From the NCBI GenBank assembly GCA_023425865.1, contig JAFABV010000008.1, positions 1 through 64,000 on the forward strand: DNA of 64,000 nt, given 5' to 3'. Both the position numbers and the translations under genes were made by a program. Source of the DNA: Bacteroidota bacterium (GTDB taxonomy: Bacteria; Bacteroidota; Bacteroidia; Bacteroidales; Bacteroidaceae). A model generated the notes under the pieces. That model did no database searches, was not told the origin of the DNA, and saw only the letters and a program-made list of their open reading frames with translations. Below, in pieces: positions 46,039-55,589 of the stretch (position 1 is its first letter; each line of letters opens with the position of its first letter).

Positions 46039-47286
46039 ATGAAGGAATTTGTGATTTCTGACGCCAAGGCAGAGACTGCCGTGCTCGTGGGTCTCATCAC
46101 TCCGCAGCAGGACGAGGCCAAGACGAAAGAATATCTCGACGAGCTGGAGTTTCTGGCCGACACCGCCGGTGCCGTCACCGTGAAGCGCTTCACCCAGCGT
46201 GCCGCCGGTCCAAGCAGCGTGACCTACGTGGGTAAAGGCAAGCTCGAAGAAATCAGACAATATATACAGGCTGAGGAAGACGAAGAGCGCGAGGTGGGTA
46301 TGGTGATCTTCGACGACGAACTGTCGGCCAAACAGATGCGCAACATCGAGAATGAACTTAAGGTAAAGATACTCGACCGCACATCGCTCATCCTCGACAT
46401 CTTTGCCATGCGCGCGCAGACGGCCAATGCCAAGACACAGGTGGAACTGGCCCAATACCGTTACATGCTGCCCCGCCTGCAGCGCCTGTGGACGCACCTT
46501 GAGCGCCAGGGTGGCGGTTCGGGCTCGGGTGGCGGAAAAGGTTCGGTGGGACTGCGTGGCCCGGGTGAGACCCAACTCGAGTTGGACCGCCGTATCATTC
46601 TGCAGCGCATCACCTTGTTGAAACAGCGCTTGGAAGAAATCGACAAGCAGAAGACCACCCAGCGCAAGAACCGCGGACGCCTCATCCGTGTGGCGTTGGT
46701 GGGGTATACCAACGTGGGCAAGTCGACCATCATGAACCTGCTGGCCAAGAGCGAGGTATTTGCCGAAAACAAGCTTTTCGCCACTTTAGACACCACCGTA
46801 CGCAAACTCACCATCGAAAACCTTCCCTTCTTGCTGGCCGACACGGTAGGATTCATCCGCAAATTGCCCACCGACCTGGTAGACTCGTTTAAGTCGACAC
46901 TCGACGAGGTGCGCGAGGCCGACCTGCTGCTGCACGTGGTAGACATATCGCACCCCGACTTTGAAGAGCAGATAGCGGTGGTAAACCAGACCCTGGCCGA
47001 CTTAGGCTGTGCCGACAAGCCCTCGATGATTATCTTTAACAAGATAGACAACTACCACTGGATAGAAAAGGAACCCGATGACCTGACACCGGAGACGCGC
47101 GAAAACATGACGCTCGACGAACTGAAAAAGACATGGATGGCGCGCCTGCACGACAACTGCCTCTTTATCTCGGCCAAAGAGAAGGAGAATGTGGATGAGT
47201 TTCGCGACGTGCTCTACCGCAAGGTACGCGAACAGCATGTGCAGAAATATCCTTACAACGACTTCCTCTACCCTGTGGAGGAGTGA
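46039..47286 (+). CDS. hflX: GTPase HflX
   Basis: This 415-residue ribosome-associated GTPase rescues or splits stalled ribosomes. The HflX-specific N-terminal domain (about 1-190) contains SVTYVGKGKLEEI, LSAKQMRNIENEL and the Gly-rich linker GGGSGSGGGKGSVGLRGPGETQLE (in part). The G domain has GYTNVGKST (K228), DTVGFIRKLP and NKID. The length is normal. It is followed by the DUF4954 gene after an unusual repetitive spacer. Confidence 0.96.
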   Translation: MKEFVISDAKAETAVLVGLITPQQDEAKTKEYLDELEFLADTAGAVTVKRFTQRAAGPSSVTYVGKGKLEEIRQYIQAEEDEEREVGMVIFDDELSAKQMRNIENELKVKILDRTSLILDIFAMRAQTANAKTQVELAQYRYMLPRLQRLWTHLERQGGGSGSGGGKGSVGLRGPGETQLELDRRIILQRITLLKQRLEEIDKQKTTQRKNRGRLIRVALVGYTNVGKSTIMNLLAKSEVFAENKLFATLDTTVRKLTIENLPFLLADTVGFIRKLPTDLVDSFKSTLDEVREADLLLHVVDISHPDFEEQIAVVNQTLADLGCADKPSMIIFNKIDNYHWIEKEPDDLTPETRENMTLDELKKTWMARLHDNCLFISAKEKENVDEFRDVLYRKVREQHVQKYPYNDFLYPVEE

Positions 47287-47296
47287 GGGGCGGGTT

Positions 47297-47453
47297 CGTT
47301 TGCTGGTGGGTTGGTGGGCTGGTTATCAGGCAAAGTGATAGCCAGCAAGCAGCAAGCAGCAAGGCATGCACCAACTATACAAACCAACAAACAAAACCCA
47401 CCAGCCCACCCACCAACAAACCTACACACCGACACACCAACACACCAACACAC
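47297..47453 (+). repeat. Repetitive spacer with inverted repeat and octanucleotide repeats before the DUF4954 gene
   Basis: GTTTGCTGGTGGGT (near 47298-47311) and a GGGCTGG motif have inverted partners at about 47396-47422. GGTTATCA/TGATAGCC pairs inside (47321-47343), and AGCAAGC repeats follow. From 47424 to 47453 the unit ACACACCA (first copy ACACACCG) is repeated 3.75 times, ending immediately at the ATG. Confidence 0.65.
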
Positions 47454-49307
47454 ATGGAATACAGAAAACTCACCGAAGAAGAGATCGGAACGCTCGAAGA
47501 CCGCAACTGCTGGGCCGAAGACTGGGGGAACATTAACGTTACCGACGACTTCCGCCCCAACTATATGCACCGCGTGATGCTCTATGGCGAAGTGAATATT
47601 GGCGCTTTCGACAAAAACATCGAAGTGTCGAAAGATTTCCTGAAACACACCGGCATCCACAACGCCACCCTGCGCAACGTGACCATCGGCGACAACTGTC
47701 TGATAGAGAATGTGGGCAATTACATCAACAACTACACCATCGGTGACGACTGCTACATCTCTAACATCTCAACCATTGAAACCACAGAGGGAGCCACTTA
47801 CGGCGAGGGCAACCTCATCTCGGTGCTCAACGAGGTGGGCGATGGCAACTTGGTGATTTTCAGCGAACTCAACAGTCAGGTGGCAGCCTTCATGGTGAAG
47901 CACTTCCACGACCGCGAACTCAAAGACGTCATCCGCCGTCTCATCCGCGAAAATATCGAGGCCACCGTCCCCGACCGCGGCACCATCGGCAACGGCGTGA
48001 AAATTGTCAACACCAAGGAGATCAGCAACTCGGTGATAGGCGACGGCTGCGAGATCAACGGCGCGGCACGCCTGAGCGACACCACCATCGTGTGCTCGCC
48101 CGATGCCAGCGTGTATATCGGCACGGGAGTAATCTGCGAGAACAGCATCATCAGCGACGGCTCGTCGATCATCAACTCGGTGAAGATGCAAGACTGCTTT
48201 GTGGGCGAGGCCTGCCACATCAGCAACGGTTTCACGGCCTCGGCCAGCGTATTCTTTGCCAACAGCTATATGAGCAATGGTGAGGCGTGTGCCGCATTCT
48301 GCGGTCCCTTTACCGCCAGCCACCACAAGAGCTCGCTGCTCATCGGCGCGCAGTTCAGTTTTTACAACGCAGGGTCGGCCACCAACTTCTCCAACCATGC
48401 CTACAAGATGGGCCCCATGCACTGGGGAACCTTGGAGCGTGGCACCAAAACCGCCTCTGGCGCCTACCTGCTCATGCCTGCCACCATCGGTACATTCAGC
48501 GTGTGCTTTGGCAAGCTGATGCATCACCCCAACACCCGCAACCTGCCATTCTCCTACCTCAGCGCCTACGGCGACACCATGTATCTGTCGCCCGGACGCA
48601 ATATCACCACCGTGGGCCTGTACCGCGACATCAGCAAATGGCCCAAACGCGACGTGCGCCCCACCCGCTCGCAGAAAAGCATCGTGAACTTCGACTGGCT
48701 GTCGCCATTTTCAGTGGGCGAGATCATCAAGGGAAAGAAGATACTCGAAGACCTCCGCGACGCGTCGGGCGAAGACGTGATGAGCTACAACTTTCACGAC
48801 TACGTCATCAATGGCCCGTCGCTGCAGAAAGGCATCAAATACTACGACATTGCCCTGCGCATCTATATGGGTGCTGTGCTCAAGCGTGTACAGAAGAATG
48901 ACCCCTCGCTCACGCCGCCCACCACAGACATCGGCAAGGGCGAATGGAACGACATCTCCGGATTGCTACTGCCCGCAAGCGAGGAGCAGCGCATGATCGA
49001 CGACATCAAGGACGGCACGCTCGACACCATCGATGCCATCATCGAGCGGTTTAGAGACATCAACAGCCACTACCGCGAGTATCAGTGGGCATGGACCTAC
49101 CAGATGATACTCGACTACTACAATCTCGAAGAGCTGACCTTTGCCGACGCTGCCCGCGTGCGCGAGGATTATGTAGCCGCCCGCCGGACATGGATTGCCG
49201 AGATACGCAAAGACGCAGAGAAAGAGTATCGCATGGGCGACGTGGAGGAAGAGGTGTTCCAGAACTTCATCCACAGCCTCGACCACGAGATCGACTTCGA
49301 GAACTGA
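47454..49307 (+). CDS. DUF4954 family protein with left-handed beta-helix (acyltransferase-like) region
   Basis: This 617-residue cytosolic protein is conserved in Bacteroidetes and some spirochaetes. The middle (about 75-330) shows hexapeptide-type repeats, for example NVTIGDNCLIENVGNYI and SNSVIGDGCEINGAARLSDT, which form a left-handed beta-helix as in sugar nucleotidyl/acyltransferases. The C-terminal third is helical and acidic (AEIRKDAEKEYRMGDVEEEV). No nucleotidyltransferase domain is present and the substrate is unknown. The ATG at 47454 directly follows a short tandem repeat, which may influence translation. Confidence 0.75.
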   Translation: MEYRKLTEEEIGTLEDRNCWAEDWGNINVTDDFRPNYMHRVMLYGEVNIGAFDKNIEVSKDFLKHTGIHNATLRNVTIGDNCLIENVGNYINNYTIGDDCYISNISTIETTEGATYGEGNLISVLNEVGDGNLVIFSELNSQVAAFMVKHFHDRELKDVIRRLIRENIEATVPDRGTIGNGVKIVNTKEISNSVIGDGCEINGAARLSDTTIVCSPDASVYIGTGVICENSIISDGSSIINSVKMQDCFVGEACHISNGFTASASVFFANSYMSNGEACAAFCGPFTASHHKSSLLIGAQFSFYNAGSATNFSNHAYKMGPMHWGTLERGTKTASGAYLLMPATIGTFSVCFGKLMHHPNTRNLPFSYLSAYGDTMYLSPGRNITTVGLYRDISKWPKRDVRPTRSQKSIVNFDWLSPFSVGEIIKGKKILEDLRDASGEDVMSYNFHDYVINGPSLQKGIKYYDIALRIYMGAVLKRVQKNDPSLTPPTTDIGKGEWNDISGLLLPASEEQRMIDDIKDGTLDTIDAIIERFRDINSHYREYQWAWTYQMILDYYNLEELTFADAARVREDYVAARRTWIAEIRKDAEKEYRMGDVEEEVFQNFIHSLDHEIDFEN

Positions 49308-49369
49308 CCATTCCAATTATCGCCATCCACCTCTCTCCGGGGGCTGGCTGACAACTAAACGATTGTAGC

Positions 49370-52279
49370 ATGAAACTCAGAATGCTGACTGCCGCCATTG
49401 CCGCGGCCTTGACCACAAGCCTGTATGCGCAGGCTTACCAGTACACCACCGTACCTGGCGACCCCATGCAAAGCCGTATCTACACGCTCGACAATGGGCT
49501 GAAAGTGTATCTCTCTGTAAACAAGGAGAAACCGCGCATCCAGACTTACATTGCCGTGCGCACGGGCTCGCGCAACGACCCGGCCGAGACCACAGGTTTG
49601 GCGCACTATCTGGAGCACATCATGTTTAAGGGCACCAACACTTTCGGCACCAGCGACTATGCCGCCGAGCGCCCCTTCCTCGACGACATCACCGCCCGCT
49701 ATGAGGCCTACCGCAAGCTCACCGACCCGCAGGCCCGCAAACAGGCATACCACGAAATCGACTCGGTGTCGCAGCTCGCCGCCCGATACAACATCCCCAA
49801 CGAGTACGACAAGCTGATGGCCTCTATCGGCGCCGAGGGTACCAATGCCTATACGTCGAACGACGTGACGTGCTATGTGGAAGATATTCCTGCCAACGAA
49901 GTAGACACCTGGGCAAAGGTGCAGGCCGAGCGCTTCCAAAACATGGTGGTACGCGGTTTCCATACCGAGCTGGAGTCGGTGTACGAGGAGTTTAACATCG
50001 GTCTGGCGCAAGACAACCGAAAGATGTGGGCTGCCCTCAACAAGAAACTCTTCCCCACCCACCCCTACGGCACGCAGACCACCATCGGCACGCAGGAGCA
50101 TCTCAAGAATCCGTCGATAGTCAACATCCTCAATTACTATCATCGCTACTATGTGCCCAACAACGTGGCCATCTGCATGGCGGGCGACTTTGACCCCGAC
50201 CAGGTCATCGCCATCATCGACAAATATTTCAAGCACTGGAAGAAGAGCGACAACCTCTCGCGCCCGGAGTATGCGCCGCTGCCTCCGCTCACGGCACCTG
50301 TCGACACGACGGTGGTGGGCCAGGAGGCCGAATACGCGATGTTGGGCTGGCGCATGCCCGCCGCTGCCAGCGCGCAGGCCGACACGCTGACGGTGATAGC
50401 CGAACTGCTGGCCAATGGCAAGGCAGGACTCTTTGACACCAACCTCAACCTGCCGATGAAGGTTCAGTGGGCAGGAGCCTTCTATGAGGGTATGACCGAC
50501 TATGGCCAGTTCGACATTCAGGTGCAGCCCAAGCAGGGACAGAGCCTTGAGGAGGCCAAGGCACTGGTTCTCGCCGAGGTGGAGAAACTCAAGAGGGGCG
50601 AATTTGCCGACGACCTGCTGCCCTCGGTTGTCAACAACATGAAGCGCAGCTACTATGAGTCGCTGCGCAGCAACGCAGACCGTGCCGACAAATTTGTCAC
50701 GGCATTCATCAACGGACAGAAATGGGAGGACCAGGTACATGCGCTCGACCGTATCTCGGCCATGACCAAGACACAGGTGGTGGCCTTCGCCAACAAGCAC
50801 CTGCTCAACAACTATGTGACGGTGTACAAGCGGCAGGGTACCGACACCACCGTTCACAAGATAGAAAAGCCGGCCATTACGCCCATCCCCACCAACAACG
50901 ACAAGCAGAGCGATTTTCTCAAGCGGGCCATAGCCGTGAAGTCTGAACCCATTCAGCCGCGATTCATCGACTTCGGCACCGACTTGGTGAAGAAAGACCT
51001 CGACAGCAATACCCGCATGCTGTATAAGCAGGACGCCACCGACAAGCTGTTCGACCTGGCTATCGACTTCCCCGTTGGCCATGAGCAGTACAATGGCCTG
51101 CCGGTGGCTCAAGAGCTCATGGAGTACGCCGGCACCGACAAGCGTAGTGCCAATGACTTGAAAAAAGACTTCTACCGGTTGGGGTGCGACTTCTCGGTGA
51201 GGGTGTATACCGACCATACACGGCTCACCGTCAGCGGACTGGCCGAAAACATGCCGCAGGCAGTGGGCCTGGCCACAGCGCTCATGAGCAAAGCCCAAAT
51301 CAGCGCTGCCGATTACAAGAATGTTGTTGAGCTGATCTTGAAAGACCGTGATGACGCCAAGAAGAATCAGCGCAAAAACTTCTCGGCCTTGCAGAGTTAC
51401 GGCGTGTACGGCAGTTTCAGCCCGATGCGCAACACCATGTCTGCCCAGCAGCTCAAAGGCACCGATGGCAACAGCGTGCTGGCACTCCTGCGCAACCTGC
51501 GCGCCAACTATCCCGCCACGGTGATGTATTACGGTCCCGCGAACGAGAAAGACGTGGCAACACTGGTGAAGAAAGTTTACCCACGACGCAAGGGTGACAA
51601 GATGCCGGCGCCCTCGCTTGCCACTTACCAAACGCAGCCCACACGCACCAATGAGGTGTGGCTTGCGCCCTACGATGCCAAGAATATCTACATGGTGCAA
51701 TATCACGATGAGAACAGAAGCTGGACTCCCGAAAACGCGCCCATCAACGCCCTCTTCAACGAGTATTTCGGCGGAGGCATGAACACCATCGTATTCCAGG
51801 AACTGCGTGAGGCACGCGGACTGGCCTATTCTGCCTCAGCCTGCTACCATGAGCCTTACCGCAAGCAGGACAAGGAAAGTTTCAACACCTATATCATCAC
51901 CCAGAGCGACAAGATGATGGACTGCATCAACGAGTTCAACCACTTGCTCGACAGTATGCCCGTGCGCCCTGCCGCCTTCGACCTGGCCAAACAAAGTCTC
52001 ACCAAGAGCTTGGCCACGGCACGCACCACACGCTTCGCGGTGCTCAACGCCTATATGAGCGCACAGCAGATGGGCCTCGACTACGACATCAACCGCACCA
52101 TCTACGACAAGATTCCTTCGCTCACGCTGAGCGACCTCGAAGCCTTTGCCCGCGACCGCATCGCCAACAGGCCCTACCGTTACCTCATACTGGGCGACGA
52201 GAACAACCTCGACCTGAAGAGTCTGGAGAAGATTGCGCCCATACGCCGCGTCACCACCGAGGAGATCTTCGGCTATTAA
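49370..52279 (+). CDS. M16 family zinc metallopeptidase (two-domain, secreted)
   Basis: This 969-residue pitrilysin-like peptidase has a signal peptide (MKLRMLTAAIAAALTTSLYAQA). The inverted zinc motif H-x-x-E-H is H79-Y-L-E82-H83 in TTGLAHYLEHIMFKG, with the downstream glutamate region ESVYEEFNIG. Two M16 halves are present. The second (from about 530) keeps the fold, with FNEYFGGGMNTIVFQELREARGLAYSAS, but has no zinc motif, as in other single-chain M16B enzymes. It probably degrades peptides in the periplasm. It starts 62 bp after the DUF4954 gene. Confidence 0.93.
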   Translation: MKLRMLTAAIAAALTTSLYAQAYQYTTVPGDPMQSRIYTLDNGLKVYLSVNKEKPRIQTYIAVRTGSRNDPAETTGLAHYLEHIMFKGTNTFGTSDYAAERPFLDDITARYEAYRKLTDPQARKQAYHEIDSVSQLAARYNIPNEYDKLMASIGAEGTNAYTSNDVTCYVEDIPANEVDTWAKVQAERFQNMVVRGFHTELESVYEEFNIGLAQDNRKMWAALNKKLFPTHPYGTQTTIGTQEHLKNPSIVNILNYYHRYYVPNNVAICMAGDFDPDQVIAIIDKYFKHWKKSDNLSRPEYAPLPPLTAPVDTTVVGQEAEYAMLGWRMPAAASAQADTLTVIAELLANGKAGLFDTNLNLPMKVQWAGAFYEGMTDYGQFDIQVQPKQGQSLEEAKALVLAEVEKLKRGEFADDLLPSVVNNMKRSYYESLRSNADRADKFVTAFINGQKWEDQVHALDRISAMTKTQVVAFANKHLLNNYVTVYKRQGTDTTVHKIEKPAITPIPTNNDKQSDFLKRAIAVKSEPIQPRFIDFGTDLVKKDLDSNTRMLYKQDATDKLFDLAIDFPVGHEQYNGLPVAQELMEYAGTDKRSANDLKKDFYRLGCDFSVRVYTDHTRLTVSGLAENMPQAVGLATALMSKAQISAADYKNVVELILKDRDDAKKNQRKNFSALQSYGVYGSFSPMRNTMSAQQLKGTDGNSVLALLRNLRANYPATVMYYGPANEKDVATLVKKVYPRRKGDKMPAPSLATYQTQPTRTNEVWLAPYDAKNIYMVQYHDENRSWTPENAPINALFNEYFGGGMNTIVFQELREARGLAYSASACYHEPYRKQDKESFNTYIITQSDKMMDCINEFNHLLDSMPVRPAAFDLAKQSLTKSLATARTTRFAVLNAYMSAQQMGLDYDINRTIYDKIPSLTLSDLEAFARDRIANRPYRYLILGDENNLDLKSLEKIAPIRRVTTEEIFGY

Positions 52280-52371
52280 GCCGCGGGAGACGGCATGGCG
52301 CTTAACCAACACATAGCGGGAGACCGACATCATCTGTACAAAAGCATTATTCTAACATAACATCAACAACT

Positions 52372-54027
52372 ATGGCAAAACCAGTAGAATTCAAGTACGC
52401 CCCCATGTTTCAGGTGGGCAAAGACGACACTGAGTATCGACTGCTGTCCAAAGACGGTATCAGCACAGCCGAGTTTGAGGGCAAGGAAATCCTCAAGGTA
52501 ACTCCCGAGGCACTCACCTTACTCGCCCAGCAGGCATTCCACGACTGCGAGTTCTTGCTCCGTCGTAAGCACAACGAACAGGTGGCCGCTATCCTGAGCG
52601 ACCCCGAAGCTTCTGAAAACGACAAATACGTAGCCCTGCAGTTCTTGCGCAATGCCGAGACGGCTGCCAAGGGCGTGTTGCCTTTCTGCCAGGACACGGG
52701 CACCGCCATCATCCACGGCGAGAAGGGACAACAGGTTTGGACCGGCTTCGACGATGAAGAGGCATTGAGCCGCGGCGTATTCAACACGTTTACCGGCGAG
52801 AACCTGCGCTATTCGCAGAACGCACCGCTCAACATGTACGACGAGGTAAACACCAAGTGCAACCTTCCCGCACAGATTGACATCGAGGCCACCGAGGGAG
52901 CTGAGTATCGCTTCGTGATGGTAGCCAAAGGTGGCGGTTCGGCCAACAAGACCTACTTCTACCCCATGACCAAGGCCACCATCCAGAACGAAGGCACCCT
53001 GCTGCCCTTCTTGGTAGAAAAGATGAAGAGCCTTGGCACAGCGGCCTGTCCGCCCTATCACATCGCATTCGTGATTGGTGGCACCAGCGCCGAGAAGAAT
53101 CTGCTCACCGTAAAGCTCGCCTCCATCAAATACTACGACAACCTGCCCACAACCGGCGATGAGACAGGACGTGCCTTCCGCGACATCGACCTGGAGCAGA
53201 AACTGCTCGTCGAGGCGCAGAAAATTGGCTTGGGCGCGCAGTTTGGTGGCAAATACCTTGCCCACGACATCCGCGTCATCCGTCTGCCGCGTCACGGTGC
53301 CAGCTGCCCCATCGGCATGGGCGTGAGCTGCTCGGCCGACCGTAACATCAAGGCCAAGATCAACCGCGACGGTATCTGGATTGAGCAGATGGACGAGAAT
53401 CCCTCAGAGCTGATTCCTGAGCAGTATCGCAAGCCGGGCGAAGGGGCCAAGGGCGTAGAGATCGACCTCGAGCAGGGCATCGATGCCGTACGCGCCGAAC
53501 TGTCGAAGTATCCCGTGTCTACTCGCGTGAACCTCAAAGGCACCATCATCGTGGCCCGCGACATTGCCCACGCCAAACTCAAGGCTCGTCTCGACGCTGG
53601 TGAAGACCTGCCCCAGTATTTCAAAGATTATCCTGTGCTCTATGCCGGTCCGGCCAAGACACCCGAGGGCTACCCCTGCGGTTCGATGGGCCCCACCACG
53701 GCCAACCGCATGGACCCTTATGTAGACGAGTTCCAGGAGCATGGCGCGTCATTGGTGATGATTGCCAAAGGCAACCGCACGCAGGCCGTGACCGATGCCT
53801 GCCAGAAACACGGCGGTTTCTACCTCGGTACCATCGGTGGCGTTGCCGCCGTGCTGTCGCAGAGCAGCATCAAGAGCATTGAATGCATAGAATATCCGGA
53901 GCTGGGCATGGAAGCCATCTGGAAGATTGTGGTGGAAGACTTCCCCGCCTTCATCCTTGTTGACGACAAGGGCCACGACTTCTTCAAGGAGCTCAAGCCC
54001 TGGACTGCCTGCCCCACACGGAAATAA
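52372..54027 (+). CDS. Fumarate hydratase, class I ([4Fe-4S])
   Basis: This 551-residue oxygen-sensitive fumarase interconverts fumarate and malate; here it is likely part of the succinate-forming branch of anaerobic metabolism. The N-terminal TtdA-like domain has LPFCQDTGTAIIHG (cluster Cys) and the C-terminal TtdB-like domain has YAGPAKTPEGYPCGSMGPTTANRMD (in part). Further cluster cysteines are in GTAACPPYHIAF. The single-chain length fits the FumA/FumB type. It is preceded by an A-rich leader and followed by two long hairpins. Confidence 0.94.
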   Translation: MAKPVEFKYAPMFQVGKDDTEYRLLSKDGISTAEFEGKEILKVTPEALTLLAQQAFHDCEFLLRRKHNEQVAAILSDPEASENDKYVALQFLRNAETAAKGVLPFCQDTGTAIIHGEKGQQVWTGFDDEEALSRGVFNTFTGENLRYSQNAPLNMYDEVNTKCNLPAQIDIEATEGAEYRFVMVAKGGGSANKTYFYPMTKATIQNEGTLLPFLVEKMKSLGTAACPPYHIAFVIGGTSAEKNLLTVKLASIKYYDNLPTTGDETGRAFRDIDLEQKLLVEAQKIGLGAQFGGKYLAHDIRVIRLPRHGASCPIGMGVSCSADRNIKAKINRDGIWIEQMDENPSELIPEQYRKPGEGAKGVEIDLEQGIDAVRAELSKYPVSTRVNLKGTIIVARDIAHAKLKARLDAGEDLPQYFKDYPVLYAGPAKTPEGYPCGSMGPTTANRMDPYVDEFQEHGASLVMIAKGNRTQAVTDACQKHGGFYLGTIGGVAAVLSQSSIKSIECIEYPELGMEAIWKIVVEDFPAFILVDDKGHDFFKELKPWTACPTRK

Positions 54028-54077
54028 TACGAACGAGACACGCTGTTCTGAACCAAGAATAGAGTGACCCTATAAAG

Positions 54078-54155
54078 AGGATGTGCCTATATGATATGAG
54101 GCCGAAAGTCATCAACCGACATTCGGAACATATCAAACAGGCACATCCTTTTTTT
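54078..54155 (+). terminator. Fumarase gene terminator with branched loop
   Basis: AGGATGTGCC (54078-54087) pairs with GGCACATCCT (54140-54149), followed by seven T. The 52-nt loop itself contains GATATG/CATATC and CCGAA/TTCGG stems, so the folded structure is much larger than an ordinary terminator. Confidence 0.75.
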
Positions 54156-54165
54156 GGCCCAACAG

Positions 54166-54236
54166 AATAATCGTGGACTAAGGCACAAGGGTGTTCCATC
54201 GCAGCATGCCGCTATGGAGCATGGCCCACGATTATT
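54166..54236. repeat. Second long hairpin after the fumarase gene
   Basis: AATAATCGTGG (54166-54176) and CCACGATTATT (54226-54236) are perfectly complementary over 11 bp around a 49-nt loop, with CCAT/ATGG pairing inside. It starts 11 bp after the T run of the preceding terminator. Confidence 0.6.
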
Positions 54237-54466
54237 TTACTGAGCCCTACCACCGGCTGGCAATCACACGAAAACACTAAGGGAATGCTCGAGTTCGGGA
54301 TAAGATTAGCATGCAAACAGTTCCCGGCCGGCTCAGCCACCAACGTCCGCCCCTGTAAGACAGAAAGCTAACACCTCTCCCGTGTCCACCTTCTTGGCCA
54401 CGGTGACCACCCCGCACGTCGCCCCATCTCCATGCCTGCGCCTAACCGTTCGCACCCTACAGCCCG

Positions 54467-54578
54467 ATAATTCTATATGAAACCATCCGATGGTTCTATA
54501 TAAAACCATCCGATGTTTCTATATAAAACCATACGATGATTCTATATGAAACCATCATATCATTCTATATAGAATCAT
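54467..54578 (+). repeat. Palindromic 23-bp repeat, cluster 4 (5 units)
   Basis: Units start at 54467, 54490, 54513, 54536 and 54559 with linkers CCG, CCG, ACG, CAT. The last unit, ATCATTCTATATAGAATCAT, is almost a perfect palindrome. Confidence 0.88.
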
Positions 54579-54903
54579 CTAATGACTTGGGGATTTTCAT
54601 TTAGCCAACCCGCCCTTGCCATAGGCGCAAAGGGCTGTTGAAACGGCAGCTTTGGGGCTTATAACTGCACCATTTATCATGACTAAACCTATGGTTTACG
54701 CCTGCTTAATGGGCGGTTTGCGACAGACACCATACTTTACCGGGTGAAATAACCGGGTACGGATTGGTAAACTTGCTCAAGACGCAATTCATGTACGAGC
54801 CGGGATAGCCAAATCGCTGGCTAATGCCACACACTCCATCCACCCCGCCGCGCTGTTCGGCCGTGCCGTTGGCACCACCCAGCCACAGCCCGCATGCTCA
54901 CCG

Positions 54904-55038
54904 AAGTGTGCCAACTGTGCCACTGTGCCACATGGCATTCTGATATACTATATTTGCTGAAACCCCTTTATTTACTGACTTTTTACAAAATAGTGCTTCA
55001 ACTGTGCCATGTGGCACAGTGGCACAGTTGGCACACTT
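54904..55038. repeat. Perfect 34-bp inverted repeat with 67-bp spacer
   Basis: The arms are 54904-54937 and 55005-55038 and match without mismatch. Each arm is built from near-repeats of CTGTGCCA and ends in CATGGCA. The A/T-rich spacer contains a -7-like TATATTTG (54949-54956). Confidence 0.85.
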
Positions 55039-55296
55039 TCCTGCTTCCGCCACACCCGCCCCCTCCTTCCTTGCCAGTTAGCGCAGGTCTATTCCGGCTT
55101 GCCCTGCCAGCCAACAGAGCGTCTCTATCTTCAGCCCCTCACCCGAAAGCGACTGTTTGCAAACTAATCTTATGCCACACTCACGCAAGGGAATAATAGC
55201 ATCATGCCGCGGAAGACAACATCTACCGTGGATATACAATATATAATAAGGAGAAAGGGATACATGGCAGGTTCAGATGAGCTGAACGCAATGGAG

Positions 55297-55367
55297 AGCG
55301 GAATACGGGAATCGAACCCGCCTCCCAGGCTTGGGAAGCCCGTGCACTACCGATGTGCTAATTCCGC
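55297..55367 (-). tRNA. tRNA-Gly (anticodon CCC)
   Basis: On the minus strand the gene starts GCGGAAT (55367) and ends ATTCCGC plus discriminator T (55297). The anticodon arm CGGGC-TTCCCAA-GCCTG gives anticodon CCC. The T arm GGCGGGTTCGATTCCCG is normal and the D arm contains ATCGGTAGTG. No CCA is encoded directly after the discriminator. Confidence 0.92.
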
Positions 55368-55405
55368 GGGCAAAAGCATGGGTGGCAGTCACCACACGCT
55401 TTTGG

Positions 55406-55478
<73 letters not shown>

Positions 55479-55488
55479 AATTGTGGTG

Positions 55489-55519
55489 CAAAGGTAAACT
55501 ATTTTTCGGAAATACCAAA
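55489..55519 (-). promoter_or_regulatory. Promoter of the tRNA-Thr/tRNA-Gly unit
   Basis: The minus-strand -7 TACCTTTG (plus CAAAGGTA, 55489-55496) and -33 TTTG (plus CAAA, 55516-55519) are spaced 19 bp apart, about 11 bp before the tRNA-Thr 5' end. Confidence 0.7.
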
Positions 55520-55589
55520 AATAATCAGTTGTTTTTTCCAATATATTCGGGCATTTCCTTGTTGCCGAGCACCACGCTACCCTCTACTT

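Larger units (their letters stand above)
54028..55296. other. 1.27-kb intergenic region between the fumarase gene and the tRNA genes
   Basis: No convincing gene. It contains two successive long hairpins (54078-54155, 54166-54236), a five-unit 23-bp palindromic repeat cluster (54467-54578), a stretch of about 300 bp with nothing I recognise (54600-54900), and a perfect 34-bp inverted repeat (54904-55038) with a -7-like TATATTTG at 54949-54956 in its spacer. Confidence 0.65.

Noticed and set aside
49355..51706. 783-codon open frame on the minus strand opposite the M16 peptidase gene
   Set aside because: The plus strand carries an unmistakable M16 peptidase with signal peptide and zinc motif. 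The antisense frame is a composition artefact.
54904..55038. Insertion sequence or transposon end
   Set aside because: No transposase gene and no flanking target duplication seen, so I report it only as an inverted repeat.
54894..55196. 100-codon frame MLTEVCQLCHC...
   Set aside because: It spans the 34-bp inverted repeat and ends in low-complexity sequence; it reads the repeat units rather than a conserved protein.
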